A stretch of DNA of 64,000 nucleotides from JAIBBV01 sp044347745 (GTDB lineage Bacteria; Bdellovibrionota_C; UBA2361; JAFLCA01): the NCBI GenBank assembly GCA_044347745.1, contig JBIKUD010000015.1, positions 7,460 through 71,459 of the forward strand. Direction: 5' to 3'. Positions 43,743 through 52,686 of the stretch are shown one piece after another (the first letter of the stretch is position 1; each line of letters begins with the position of its first letter). The translations under genes were made by a program, and so were the position numbers. The notes beneath the pieces were generated by a model. That model ran no database searches. It had not been told where the DNA came from and worked only from the letters and a program-made list of their open reading frames with translations.

Positions 43743-44771
43743 CTAATCAGCAGCAAGGCGCATAATTTGAGCTGCTATATGAGAAAGTGGGAGAATATGC
43801 TCAGCAGCTCCAGCCTCTATGGCGGCTTTAGGCATTCCAAATACCACACAGCTTGCCTCATCTTGGCAAATATTGGCAGCTCCACACTCACGCATTTTCT
43901 TCATGCCGGTCGCTCCGTCAGCGCCCATGCCTGTAAGCATTACTCCAATAGCATTTGGACCTACAGACTGCGAGGCTGACTGAAAAAGTACCTCGACCGA
44001 AGGACGATGATGATTCACGAGAGGCCCGTCTTTAACTTCAACAAAATATTGTGCCCCTGAACGTTTGATGAGCATATGGGCATTTCCTGGTGCTATTATG
44101 GCACGCCCGTTCATAACGATGTCCCCAGTTTCTGCCTCTTTGACCTCAATTTCACAAAGGCCATTTAAGCGTTCAGCAAATGCTTTAGTAAATCCAGGTG
44201 GCATATGCTGAACGATCACAATGCCAGGGGAGGTCTTCGGTAGTGCGCGGAGCACGGTTTCAATAGCCTGGGTGCCTCCGGTCGATGCACCAAGAATCAC
44301 CACTTTATTAGTAGTTTTGGAGAGCGCCTTTGGTTTCTCAACAACCACAGGCTCCTTACGTCTCAACGCGATACTTTGTCCGGCAAGTGCCGCCGCACGA
44401 ATTTTTTCGCGAAGCTCTATAGCCATGTCACCAACGGTGTATGCAGCGCCGGGTTTTGCCAAAACCTCGATTGCGCCACTCTCTAAGGCGTCTAATGCTA
44501 CCTGAGAGCCTTTCTGACTGAGTGATGAGACAATTATCACGGGAATTGGGTAAAATTGCATGAGCTTACGAAGAAAGGTAAGCCCGTCCATCCGTGGCAT
44601 CTCAATATCTAAAGTAATGACGTCCGGCTTCAAGGCCACAATTTTATCGCGAGCAACATAGGGGTCTGATGCCGTTCCGACAACTTCAATCTCCGGGTCT
44701 TTGGGGAGCTCTTGCTGAAAGGTCTGACGAACTATAGCTGAGTCGTCTACCACAAGCACTTTAATGGTCAT
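43743..44771 (-). CDS. cheB: Chemotaxis methylesterase/deamidase CheB
   Basis: A 342-residue response regulator with an N-terminal receiver (VVDDSAIVRQTF, phospho-acceptor D in VITLDIEMPRMDG) and a C-terminal methylesterase with catalytic Ser in GASTGGTQAI, His in VQHMPPGF, and Asp in MLTGMGADGATG. It resets receptor methylation opposite CheR. It is the last gene of the che operon and overlaps the CheX-like gene by 4 bases. Confidence 0.97.
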   Translation of the reverse strand: MTIKVLVVDDSAIVRQTFQQELPKDPEIEVVGTASDPYVARDKIVALKPDVITLDIEMPRMDGLTFLRKLMQFYPIPVIIVSSLSQKGSQVALDALESGAIEVLAKPGAAYTVGDMAIELREKIRAAALAGQSIALRRKEPVVVEKPKALSKTTNKVVILGASTGGTQAIETVLRALPKTSPGIVIVQHMPPGFTKAFAERLNGLCEIEVKEAETGDIVMNGRAIIAPGNAHMLIKRSGAQYFVEVKDGPLVNHHRPSVEVLFQSASQSVGPNAIGVMLTGMGADGATGMKKMRECGAANICQDEASCVVFGMPKAAIEAGAAEHILPLSHIAAQIMRLAAD

Positions 44772-45235
44772 TTTTTCTCGCTAATTTCAAAAGAGATACA
44801 CAATGGTTTGTCGTCCGCGCGAAGGAAATATGCTTGTGGGCAGTCCGAGATCGCTTGCAGTTCCTGTTCACTCATTTTATCTACGCGGGGGTTAAGGATG
44901 TCGAATGCCACATCGGCCCCATATGCTTCCGTAATAAAATTCCCGGCTAATACGTTGCCCATCTCGCGAAATGCGTCCGTGCATTCTTCGTCGCTCAGCG
45001 CGCTCGGATCATTAGAACCTAATAAATTTCCAGCAAGATCGTGAATAAAATCTTTTTGAGCCACTATGGAGATCTTTCCATTGAAGGCACCATGCATTTC
45101 AATTTGCGAGCGATAAAGAGGTTCTCCAAGCTCAAAAATTTCGGTCCTACCCTCAGCAGGGTCAACAAGCATCATCGCCCAGTCTTCGAGGACTTTAAGG
45201 CCAACTTTGAGTATTGGATGGGTTTGCTCTTCCAT
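44768..45235 (-). CDS. CheX/CheC-family CheY phosphatase-like protein
   Basis: A 155-residue protein with a CheX-type fold. The catalytic helix reads EECTDAFREMGNVLAGNFI, giving the E-x-x-N pair (EMGN) that hydrolyses CheY phosphate in CheX/CheC/FliY enzymes. Only one such helix is visible, as in CheX. It lies between cheY and cheB, overlapping cheB by 4 bases, which strongly suggests CheY-P is its substrate. No CheZ is present in the window. Confidence 0.78.
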   Translation of the reverse strand: MEEQTHPILKVGLKVLEDWAMMLVDPAEGRTEIFELGEPLYRSQIEMHGAFNGKISIVAQKDFIHDLAGNLLGSNDPSALSDEECTDAFREMGNVLAGNFITEAYGADVAFDILNPRVDKMSEQELQAISDCPQAYFLRADDKPLCISFEISEKK

Positions 45236-45237
45236 GG

Positions 45238-45618
45238 TTATTTTCCTCCAAGTACAGTTTGAATAGTTTCAACGAGGTGTTCTGGTGTGACTGGTTTTCG
45301 TAAGAACGATTTTATTCCTGCCTTTTGAAGCTCCTCAATGCGTTCCTGGCTACCTTCTGTTGATACGACAACTACCGGCGTGTCTTTGTAAGCCTGGTCT
45401 TCCCGGAGCTTTTTCATAAATTCCATGCCGTTCATCACTGGCATATTAATGTCGAGAAAGATGACATCTACCCAATTTGCCTTTAGTGCATCAAGGCCTT
45501 CTTTGCCATTTCCTGCTTGAATGAAGTTATTGACCTCAATTCCGCTGAGGCCAAAGGTTTTGATCAAAACCTTTCGGACAATCGCTGAATCGTCAACAAT
45601 AAGTACGTTGTATGCCAT
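45238..45618 (-). CDS. cheY: Chemotaxis response regulator CheY
   Basis: A 126-residue single-domain receiver: acidic pair in LIVDDSAIVRKVL, phospho-acceptor D in VIFLDINMPVMNG, Thr/Ser in VVVSTEG and Lys in FLRKPVTPE. I choose the ATG at 45618, which has AGGGTGA 6 bases upstream, over the GTG at 45627 that overlaps the cheD stop. When phosphorylated by CheA it binds the FliM/FliG switch. It is 2 bases from the CheX-like start. Confidence 0.95.
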   Translation of the reverse strand: MAYNVLIVDDSAIVRKVLIKTFGLSGIEVNNFIQAGNGKEGLDALKANWVDVIFLDINMPVMNGMEFMKKLREDQAYKDTPVVVVSTEGSQERIEELQKAGIKSFLRKPVTPEHLVETIQTVLGGK

Positions 45619-45623
45619 AGTGT

Positions 45624-46109
45624 TCACCCTAGCTGTAAAATTTCACCGTTCACTTTTACCGATGTTTTTCCCGACTCAATATTGAGAATAACAGTCCTAC
45701 TTACCGAATCACCAAAATGCTCGGCTTTAAGGAGAAGGTTGTTTTTCCACAATAACTTCTTGAGCACCGTGTGATTCTTTTTTCCTATCTCGAATACATT
45801 GTTCGTATCGTTAATGTTGCTGCCTCCGGCGGCAATGATTATCAAATCTTTCTGATTGCAACCCTTACTGATCATTTCTTGAAGCAATTTGCTCACCCCT
45901 GTATCAACATACATACAAGGGGTAGCGGCTGCTTTTTCAGGGTCAGATTTTGACATTGGTAAAAGGCAGTGAATCAGCCCACCTATTTTTTTGTTGGGAT
46001 CGTATACACTGACTCCAACACAGGAACCAAGATTAGGTGCCACCAATACCTCGTCAGGGTTTATACTGACTTTCATTTGGGCTATACCGATAAGTGTTTG
46101 GGTACTCAT
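45624..46109 (-). CDS. cheD: Receptor glutamine deamidase CheD
   Basis: A 161-residue CheD. It deamidates receptor glutamines and, in many species, activates CheC-type phosphatases. The catalytic Cys is in LGSCVGVSVYD, with His in GLIHCLLPMS and Thr/Asp in the CMYVDTGVSKLL stretch. Its start overlaps the cheR stop (ATGA). Pairing of CheD with a CheX-type phosphatase in one operon resembles the Bacillus/Thermotoga adaptation scheme, not that of enteric bacteria. Confidence 0.95.
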   Translation of the reverse strand: MSTQTLIGIAQMKVSINPDEVLVAPNLGSCVGVSVYDPNKKIGGLIHCLLPMSKSDPEKAAATPCMYVDTGVSKLLQEMISKGCNQKDLIIIAAGGSNINDTNNVFEIGKKNHTVLKKLLWKNNLLLKAEHFGDSVSRTVILNIESGKTSVKVNGEILQLG

Positions 46110-46924
46110 TGGTGAGCCTTTCTAAATATGGAAAGACCTGCGCGTTCTAGTGAGTGAACTATACCAAGAAGACTCTCCGACAGACTCAAGAAGAGGAATC
46201 CGCCTGGAGCCAATAGACGAGTCATTTCATCAATTATTTTTTGCCGGGTACTAAGGTCAAAATAGATCATCACATTTCGGCAAAAGATAACGTCCAGTGG
46301 ACCTTTAAGCGGATAGGGGAATTCAATCAAGTTTAGGCGTTTAAAAAGCACGAGCTCTCTAACTGTTTTATTTACCGCCCAATGACTAAAGAGTGCATCA
46401 TCGTCTGATTCTGTTTGCTTGAAATACTTGTCCCGCAATTGAGTCGGAAGCTTTTTTATATCTTCATCCGCATAAACGCCGTCCGATGCGCGTTTGAGGG
46501 CCTTGGTTGATATATCAGTTGCCAGGATCCGTGCATCGAACTGAGACGCCCCTAGCACCTGGTGTACTTTCATCGCGAGTGTGTAGGGTTCTTGACCATA
46601 AGACGATGCGGCACACCAGATTCGATAGTGAGTTTTTCCTTCAGCCTTCCAATCATTCAGAATACGCTCAAATAATGCAAAATGTTCGGCCTCACGCCAA
46701 AAATAGGTGGTATTGGTCGAAATGGCATCAATAAGCTGAATAAGCTCTTCCCCCGAAGCGTCTATTTCAATTATTTCAAGGTACTGCTTTTCGCTGGCTA
46801 ATCCTTTCGCTCGAAGGCGCTTCTGTATACGACTGGAAAGTAACGCCTGCTTTTCATTTGATAAAACAATGCCGCAGCGTTCGTATATCAGGTCGCGAAA
46901 GCGGGCAAAAGTTTGAGTATCCAT
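46106..46924 (-). CDS. cheR: Chemotaxis receptor methyltransferase CheR
   Basis: A 272-residue SAM-dependent methyltransferase that methylates receptor glutamates. The N-terminal helical domain (FRDLIYERCGIVLSNEKQALLSSRIQKRL) is followed by TNTTYFWREAEHF, the SAM loop WCAASSYGQEPYTLAM, and CRNVMIYFDLSTRQKI. Length is normal. It follows cheA after 10 bases and overlaps cheD by 4. Confidence 0.97.
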   Translation of the reverse strand: MDTQTFARFRDLIYERCGIVLSNEKQALLSSRIQKRLRAKGLASEKQYLEIIEIDASGEELIQLIDAISTNTTYFWREAEHFALFERILNDWKAEGKTHYRIWCAASSYGQEPYTLAMKVHQVLGASQFDARILATDISTKALKRASDGVYADEDIKKLPTQLRDKYFKQTESDDDALFSHWAVNKTVRELVLFKRLNLIEFPYPLKGPLDVIFCRNVMIYFDLSTRQKIIDEMTRLLAPGGFLFLSLSESLLGIVHSLERAGLSIFRKAHQ

Positions 46925-46934
46925 AAAACCTTTA

Positions 46935-49442
46935 TTACTGAACTACCGTGGGCTTTTGTTCTGCAGACGCCACTGGAATACTCTGACGCATCGTGTAGTG
47001 TTTTCGAGCAAGTTGCATAAGGGTGCGCACGTCCAAAATAAGTGCGACTTCCCCATTTGGCATTACGGCACATCCAGAAACACCAGGGACATCCGAAAAG
47101 AAGGGCCCTAAACTTTTAATCACCGTCGAAAGTTCGCCTAAGATTTCATCAACCATGATTGCAACCAGCTCGTGATGGTTTTCAACCACAATAATTGTAG
47201 CCTCAAGAGGGTTTGAATATTTAGGTTTGATATTATAAAGCTCGGAAAGTCTGAAAATAGGAAGGTATTTCCCTCTGAAGTGGAAGGTCTCTCCTGTTTC
47301 GAGGACGTTGTTAAGCATGTTAGCGGTAGGTCTAACAAACTCTACAATCGCGAGACTAGGAACAATAAAGTGATCTTCCCCAGTCTTTACCTCAATGCCA
47401 TCAATAATTGCTAAAGTGAGCGGAAGCTCAATGGTGAAGGTAGTGCCGGCGTTTATTGTCGATTCAATATGAATTCTTCCACGCAGGCTTTCCACATTTC
47501 GCCGTACGACGTCCATGCCGACGCCGCGCCCAGAAATGTCTGTAACCACGGCAGCCGTAGAAAAACCAGCTGCGAAAATAAGTTGCAATGCCTCTTGTTC
47601 GGTCAGTTTTTGTTCTGGCTGAACAATACCTTTCTCACGGGCTTTATTGATAAGTTTTTGCGGATCAAGGCCGCGTCCATCATCGGCAATTTTAATCAAA
47701 ATGCTTCCACCAGAATGACTTGCCGAAAGATGTACTTTACCGGAACGAGGTTTGCCCTTTGCCACTCTTTCATCTGGCGACTCAACGCCGTGGTCAAGTG
47801 CATTTCGCACCATATGCATAAGTGGGTCGGCGAGCTTATCGATGAGGTTACGGTCGAGTTCGGTGTCTTCACCGTCCATTGAAAAGGTAATATCTTTCTT
47901 AATTTTTTTGCTTGTATCCCAAACCAGACGCGACATTTTCTGAAACAGGCTCTTGATGGGAACAAGTCGCATCGACATACCTACATCTTGTAGGTCGCGA
48001 GTGAATTTTTCGACTCGATGAGTGACTGCTATAACGTCCTCGTGCCCTTGCAAAAGGTTTCTGCAACGACGAACGAGCATAGAGGAATAGATAGCCATTT
48101 CGCCGATAGAATCAATGAGGTGGTCGAGGCGAGTTGTATCCACTTTCACAAAGTTTTTAACTTCAAGCTTTTCTGCTTTCGCGTTGGGCTCGGCATTGCC
48201 TGTTGCCGTGGGGGTAGCGGGTATTTCTTGAACAGCTGTGCGTTGAACAGTGTCAGAGCTCGTGGCGTTCCCGCTTACAAAAGCATTGAGTGAATCCAGA
48301 AACTTCTTTGTGGCAGCGGACGGTATGATTTTACCATCTTCAGCGAGTGCTTTTTTTGCTGCACCCAGTAACGTCTTCTGAAGGTCGATATAGCTAAGTA
48401 CTAATCCGGTAAGACCCTGGTCTAACTCGCGTTTCCCGTCCCGCACTTCGTCTAGTAGATTTTCGAGTAAGTGTGAGGTTTCAGTCATTTCCCTAAAAGT
48501 AAAATATGCTGAGCCTCCTTTCAGGGAGTGGATACCCCGAAATATGGTGTCAACCGCATCCTTTGTATATGAGCCTTCAGCATCCAGCACATTTGCTTCA
48601 ACATTTCCCAAATGTTCCTCTGCTTCCGCGACAAACTCTTGAAAAATATCTTTCTCGCCGCTAAGGAGATAAGGCTCATCGTGCGAGGCGGGAGCAGCGT
48701 GCGCTTTGGTCGGCGCTGCTTTCGTTTGGGTGGTGGGCGTCGTTTGGGCAATGCCCTTTACTGCAAATCGCTTAAGAAAATCGTCTCCACTTTCCTTTGG
48801 ATTGGTTTTATTGATAAGTGCTTCAAAAGTGTTCGAGAGCCATTCTTTAAACTGTAAAAGCTGTTCAGAGAGTGCTGCACATGAGCTTTGAGAGATCGAA
48901 TCTTCCACTTTATGGCAGGTGCGTTCAATTTCTTTCAGACCAATTGAGCCGGCATCTCCTTTGAGACTATGTATATAACGTTTTGCAAGAGCCTCTATAT
49001 CTTCGCCATCATCATTCTTGAATTCTTTGTTGAGCAACCAGGATTCAAAATCTTCGAGTTGAAGTCGATGTGTCTCGATAAATTCCGGAAGGAAACTTTG
49101 ATCGACACCTTCAAGCCAGCTTGCTTCGTTTTGGTCTTTTGGCTTCAGTGATGGAAAGGTGGCTTCTCCTGATTTTTCGACTAGAGAAATTGCAGCTGAA
49201 ATGAATTTTGAGACAAGATCGAAGTATATCTCCGCTTGAGTCGATGCTCGCGAGGCTTGTATTTCGTTCCATGATGTATGCAGCGCTTGAAGTTCGTTCG
49301 AAGCTTTCGCCAGTTCTGCACAGGCGTTCAATATTTCGCCGATCATATCAAGACCCACGCCATCATCGGCCGAGGTCATGATAAGGAGCAGTGATGCTTC
49401 GTTTAATTTTTCTTTAATTTCTGTAAACGGCGCAGTAGACAT
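46935..49442 (-). CDS. cheA: Chemotaxis histidine kinase CheA with two HPt domains
   Basis: An 835-residue kinase from the ATG at 49442 (GGGAGA upstream). It phosphorylates CheY and CheB in response to receptors. Two histidine-phosphotransfer domains are present: RYIHSLKGDAGSIG (H158) and RGIHSLKGGSAYF (H305). Then come the dimerisation helices (VDTTRLDHLIDSIGEMA), the ATPase with MHMVRNALDHGVESPDER and ADDGRGLDP, and a CheW-like C-terminal domain. The N-terminal 150 residues are helical and unassigned. A classical P2 domain is not obvious. It heads the che operon; no cheW or receptor gene is in the window. Confidence 0.95.
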   Translation of the reverse strand: MSTAPFTEIKEKLNEASLLLIMTSADDGVGLDMIGEILNACAELAKASNELQALHTSWNEIQASRASTQAEIYFDLVSKFISAAISLVEKSGEATFPSLKPKDQNEASWLEGVDQSFLPEFIETHRLQLEDFESWLLNKEFKNDDGEDIEALAKRYIHSLKGDAGSIGLKEIERTCHKVEDSISQSSCAALSEQLLQFKEWLSNTFEALINKTNPKESGDDFLKRFAVKGIAQTTPTTQTKAAPTKAHAAPASHDEPYLLSGEKDIFQEFVAEAEEHLGNVEANVLDAEGSYTKDAVDTIFRGIHSLKGGSAYFTFREMTETSHLLENLLDEVRDGKRELDQGLTGLVLSYIDLQKTLLGAAKKALAEDGKIIPSAATKKFLDSLNAFVSGNATSSDTVQRTAVQEIPATPTATGNAEPNAKAEKLEVKNFVKVDTTRLDHLIDSIGEMAIYSSMLVRRCRNLLQGHEDVIAVTHRVEKFTRDLQDVGMSMRLVPIKSLFQKMSRLVWDTSKKIKKDITFSMDGEDTELDRNLIDKLADPLMHMVRNALDHGVESPDERVAKGKPRSGKVHLSASHSGGSILIKIADDGRGLDPQKLINKAREKGIVQPEQKLTEQEALQLIFAAGFSTAAVVTDISGRGVGMDVVRRNVESLRGRIHIESTINAGTTFTIELPLTLAIIDGIEVKTGEDHFIVPSLAIVEFVRPTANMLNNVLETGETFHFRGKYLPIFRLSELYNIKPKYSNPLEATIIVVENHHELVAIMVDEILGELSTVIKSLGPFFSDVPGVSGCAVMPNGEVALILDVRTLMQLARKHYTMRQSIPVASAEQKPTVVQ

Positions 49443-49491
49443 GAGGGGGCTCTCCCGAAGCCCAAACTGTAGGCATTCACATGAGGGGGCT
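49439..49491 (-). repeat. 13-base direct repeat spanning the cheA start
   Basis: ACATGAGGGGGCT occurs at 49439-49451 and again at 49479-49491, 40 bases apart. The first copy contains the cheA start codon (ATG on the minus strand) and adjoining bases. The second offers an equivalent ATG in another place, so it may be a duplication of the start region. Confidence 0.45.
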
Positions 49492-49708
49492 GAAGTACTT
49501 TTGAATCCGGCAATTGCTCTAACCCCGCTTGGCGAACGAAGAAAATAATTTCTTTCTGCCAAACGTCATGCAGACTCCCTCGTTGGATATATCGGTTAGC
49601 AACGTGCTTTCACTTAAGATCATTGCTGGGGTAGAGGTGAACAACGGCAGTTCGTATAACTATCTGATATGCTTTAAGGAATTGGCGTAACACGTAGCCA
49701 TGCACTAT

Positions 49709-50575
49709 TTAAACAGGGTGGCCAACCTTGTGCCGAAAGATTCCTAGTTGCGAAGCCAAAAGTGCCATGACAAAAAACGCACCGCCCATCAAGGCGATGG
49801 ATGCAGAAATTGATGCATCAAAATAGCTTGCAAGCCAGTAACCTGAAAGAGCAGAGCCAATTCCAAAAAGAGAAGCTAAAGCCAGCATGCCGATTAGAGA
49901 ACTGGCAAAGAGAAATGCAGTGTTTGCAGGAACTACCAGTAACGCCACTACCAGAATAGCGCCAACTGATTCAAAAGCAGCAACGGTGGAGAGTGACACG
50001 AGACTCATTAATAGGTAGTGCCAAAACTCAACACGAATACCGAGCGAACGAGCAAGGAGTGGATCAAATGCGCAAAGTTTTAATTTTCGATAGCCAATAG
50101 TAATGCAGCAAATGTTAAAGATGCTTACTACGAGGAGCATCCAGAATGCGCGCGGCCCAATTTCTCTGCCAAATAGAGTTACGGTATCAAAAGGGGTGAA
50201 GGCCAGCTCTCCGTAAAGAACACAATCTTGATCGAGATCAATTTGTCCTGCGAATAGAGAAATGAGAATTACACCCAAAGCAAAAAGCCAGGTAAACACG
50301 ATACCGATGCTTGCATCCTCCTGAAGCTTACCACGAAGATGCAGGAAATTTGAAAGATAGGTTGTAAGGAGCCCTACGATTAAGGCCCCCATTCCCATGA
50401 TCCAAGGCGAACGGCTCTGAGTTATGAGGTAGGCAACGACAATACCAAACAAGATTGAGTGGCTAATTGCATCACCAAGCATCGCCATACGACGTAGCAC
50501 GAGAAGGCAGCCGACGAGCGCGCATGAAAGCGCTCCCAGACTTGCGATGAGCATAATCCATAACTCGGGGCTCAT
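49709..50575 (-). CDS. mntD: Manganese ABC transporter permease (second subunit)
   Basis: A 288-residue ABC-3 family permease with about eight membrane helices and the conserved LRRMAMLGDAISHSILFGIV start and ALLVVPANTAFL late motif. It forms the channel with its sister permease. Its start overlaps the stop of the fused permease gene by 4 bases, making it the last gene of the operon. Manganese is inferred from the divergent MntR regulator. Confidence 0.88.
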   Translation of the reverse strand: MSPELWIMLIASLGALSCALVGCLLVLRRMAMLGDAISHSILFGIVVAYLITQSRSPWIMGMGALIVGLLTTYLSNFLHLRGKLQEDASIGIVFTWLFALGVILISLFAGQIDLDQDCVLYGELAFTPFDTVTLFGREIGPRAFWMLLVVSIFNICCITIGYRKLKLCAFDPLLARSLGIRVEFWHYLLMSLVSLSTVAAFESVGAILVVALLVVPANTAFLFASSLIGMLALASLFGIGSALSGYWLASYFDASISASIALMGGAFFVMALLASQLGIFRHKVGHPV

Positions 50576-51894
50576 GTTTCCTCTTGAGGGTTTTTTGGAG
50601 GCAAAGGAATGCTGCGTCCATGAGGATCTTCTGTTGCCCCATCGAGCTCTCTATGTAGGGCCTCTTCAAGGTCGGGAGAGAGAATGTGTTCTATCTCTTC
50701 AGCATCAGCGTGTACATGATCGGGGGGAAGTTGAAGACTTTTATTCAAGTAGGCCTCCCAGAGGCGATGCCTGCGTGTAAGGGCTTCTGCTCGTTTATGA
50801 CCACGAGGTGTAAATCCCAGTTTAGTCCCTTGAAAGCGAAGCTCTCCTCTATGTACCAATCTGGCGATGTGTCGTTCAAGCGATGCTCGTGAGAGGGAGT
50901 GAAATGCAAGAATATTTCTAGGTTCAATTAAGGTGGCGGCTCCAACTTCCTTTTCAGAAAATTTATACAAGCTGCGAAGGATATTTTCCTCGTGTATTCG
51001 CCGAGAATACCGCCTTCTTCGATATGCGCGTGCGAGCAGCCCGCGATGGGGGGCGCATGCCAGCGACAGCGCGAAAATGAGGGTAATGGTTACTACCATC
51101 CAAGGACCAGTTGGCATCCGAGGGGCAATTAGCGAAATTTGAGTTCCGACAATTCCTGAAATAGTTCCAAAAAGAGCGGCTAGAATAAGAATATTTTGAA
51201 GCCGGTCACTCCAATAACGCGCAGCGGCAGCGGGAGTAAGCAGTAGCGCAGCCACCAATACAACGCCAACGAGCTGTAATCCGGTGACCACGATCAGCAC
51301 CAGCATAAATGCCAACATCCACCTAAGCCGGTGACTCTGTGTTAAAGTAGTTGATGCGTAGACTGGGTCGAAAACTAATGCACGTAGGGGCCGAAAAAAA
51401 CAAACGACGAATAGTATTGTAAGCAGTGAAACGATTGCTAATAAGGTAAGGTCTGAGGGAACCAATGCCGCTGCCTGACCAAAGAGCAGTTTGTCCAGAC
51501 CCGCTTGAGTGCCGCTGGGTTGTCGCTGAATTATTGAAAGTAGGAATACTCCAGCAGCAAAAAAAAGCGAAAGTACGATCGCCAGCGCTGAATCTTCTTT
51601 GATCTTTGTTCGGCGGCTTAGATATTCACAAGCAGCAAAACCGAGCCCACAACTTATGGTTGCACCTAAAGCCAAAATGAAAGGTGATTTATTTTGCGTT
51701 ATCAAAAATGCGGCGGCGACGCCGGGTAGTGCAGCATGGGCGAGCGTGTCGCCCACGAGCGATTTTTTCTGTAAAAAAGCAAAACAGCCAATAAGACCTG
51801 TGCTGAGCCCTAAAAAACATGCTCCCGCCAAAACCCAGCGCACATTGCTATTATCGAGCATTAGAAAATTCAAAACGGAGTTGAGATATTCCAT
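50572..51894 (-). CDS. mntC: Manganese ABC permease fused to an MntR-like regulator module
   Basis: A 440-residue fusion. Residues 1-285 are an ABC-3 permease (LQKKSLVGDTLAHAALPGVAAAF; QLVGVVLVAALLLTPAAAARY). After a basic linker, residues 300-412 form a DtxR/MntR unit: winged helix (VGAATLIEP... RASLERHIARLVHRGEL), then FTPRGHKRAEALTRRHRLWEAYL and DAEEIEHILS. H376, E399, E402 and H403 correspond to manganese ligands H77, E99, E102, H103 of Bacillus MntR. The first-helix ligands are less clear (E303 for D8, L306 for E11). The module is expected to be cytoplasmic and could sense metal. Similar permease fusions exist in other phyla. Confidence 0.85.
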   Translation of the reverse strand: MEYLNSVLNFLMLDNSNVRWVLAGACFLGLSTGLIGCFAFLQKKSLVGDTLAHAALPGVAAAFLITQNKSPFILALGATISCGLGFAACEYLSRRTKIKEDSALAIVLSLFFAAGVFLLSIIQRQPSGTQAGLDKLLFGQAAALVPSDLTLLAIVSLLTILFVVCFFRPLRALVFDPVYASTTLTQSHRLRWMLAFMLVLIVVTGLQLVGVVLVAALLLTPAAAARYWSDRLQNILILAALFGTISGIVGTQISLIAPRMPTGPWMVVTITLIFALSLACAPHRGLLARAYRRRRYSRRIHEENILRSLYKFSEKEVGAATLIEPRNILAFHSLSRASLERHIARLVHRGELRFQGTKLGFTPRGHKRAEALTRRHRLWEAYLNKSLQLPPDHVHADAEEIEHILSPDLEEALHRELDGATEDPHGRSIPLPPKNPQEET

Positions 51895-51906
51895 GACCTG
51901 CTTCTC

Positions 51907-52686
51907 TTAGGCTCTCTTCTCCCAGCCTCGACGACGTAAAAGTTCAGCAACTTCAGAAAGCACACCTAAGCGGCCGCTATATGTCCTTTGAAGCATCTCT
52001 GCATTAAAAACTTCACTTGTGGGGCCCGCGGCGATAAGTCGTAAATGAATAAGTATGGTAGTATCAAAATAGTCTGCAACAGTGTGCAAATCATGATGCA
52101 CACAGATGACTGTTTTATTTTGAAGACGGAGCTTGCGAAATAATTCGATAATCGTTTGTTCAGTTGCGGCGTCTACCCCCGCAAAAGGTTCATCCATCAA
52201 GTAGATTTGGGCTTCTTGCGCCAATGCTCGCGCAATAAAGACCCGTTGCTGCTGTCCACCTGAGAGATGACTGATGTGTCTGTTCGCCAGGTCAGAGATG
52301 CCCAAATCAGACAGAGCATGTTCAACGGCAAGTTTATCTTGAGTGCTTGGTCGTCTCCAAAAAGGAAGATGCCCAGTTCGGCCCATTTCAACGACTTCTT
52401 TCACGGTAATGGGGAAATCCCAGTCAACTTCCTCTCGTTGCGGAACGTAAGCGATGGCTCCGGAGCGCTGGGCGGCCGGCTGGTCAAAAATTTTGATTTC
52501 ACCCGCAGCGATAGGTAAAAGACCCATGATGGCTTTGAGTAAGGTCGATTTACCAGCGCCATTTGGACCAATCACGCCCGTCAAGCTTCCTTGGTTAATA
52601 GAAAAATCTACTCCCCATAACACCGGCCTTTCTCGGTATGAGACCGTCAAATCATGCACTTCAATGGCGCGAACGTTTGCATTCAT
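51907..52686 (-). CDS. mntB: Manganese ABC transporter ATPase
   Basis: A 259-residue ATP-binding subunit: Walker A GPNGAGKSTLLK, signature LSGGQQQRVFIARAL, Walker B IYLMDEPFAGVD, and a final switch His in VCVHHDLHTV. It powers the two permeases that follow. Its ATG overlaps the binding-protein stop by 4 bases, and 12 bases separate it from the fused permease. Family likeness is to Mn/Zn/Fe cluster-9 transporters. Confidence 0.9.
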   Translation of the reverse strand: MNANVRAIEVHDLTVSYRERPVLWGVDFSINQGSLTGVIGPNGAGKSTLLKAIMGLLPIAAGEIKIFDQPAAQRSGAIAYVPQREEVDWDFPITVKEVVEMGRTGHLPFWRRPSTQDKLAVEHALSDLGISDLANRHISHLSGGQQQRVFIARALAQEAQIYLMDEPFAGVDAATEQTIIELFRKLRLQNKTVICVHHDLHTVADYFDTTILIHLRLIAAGPTSEVFNAEMLQRTYSGRLGVLSEVAELLRRRGWEKRA

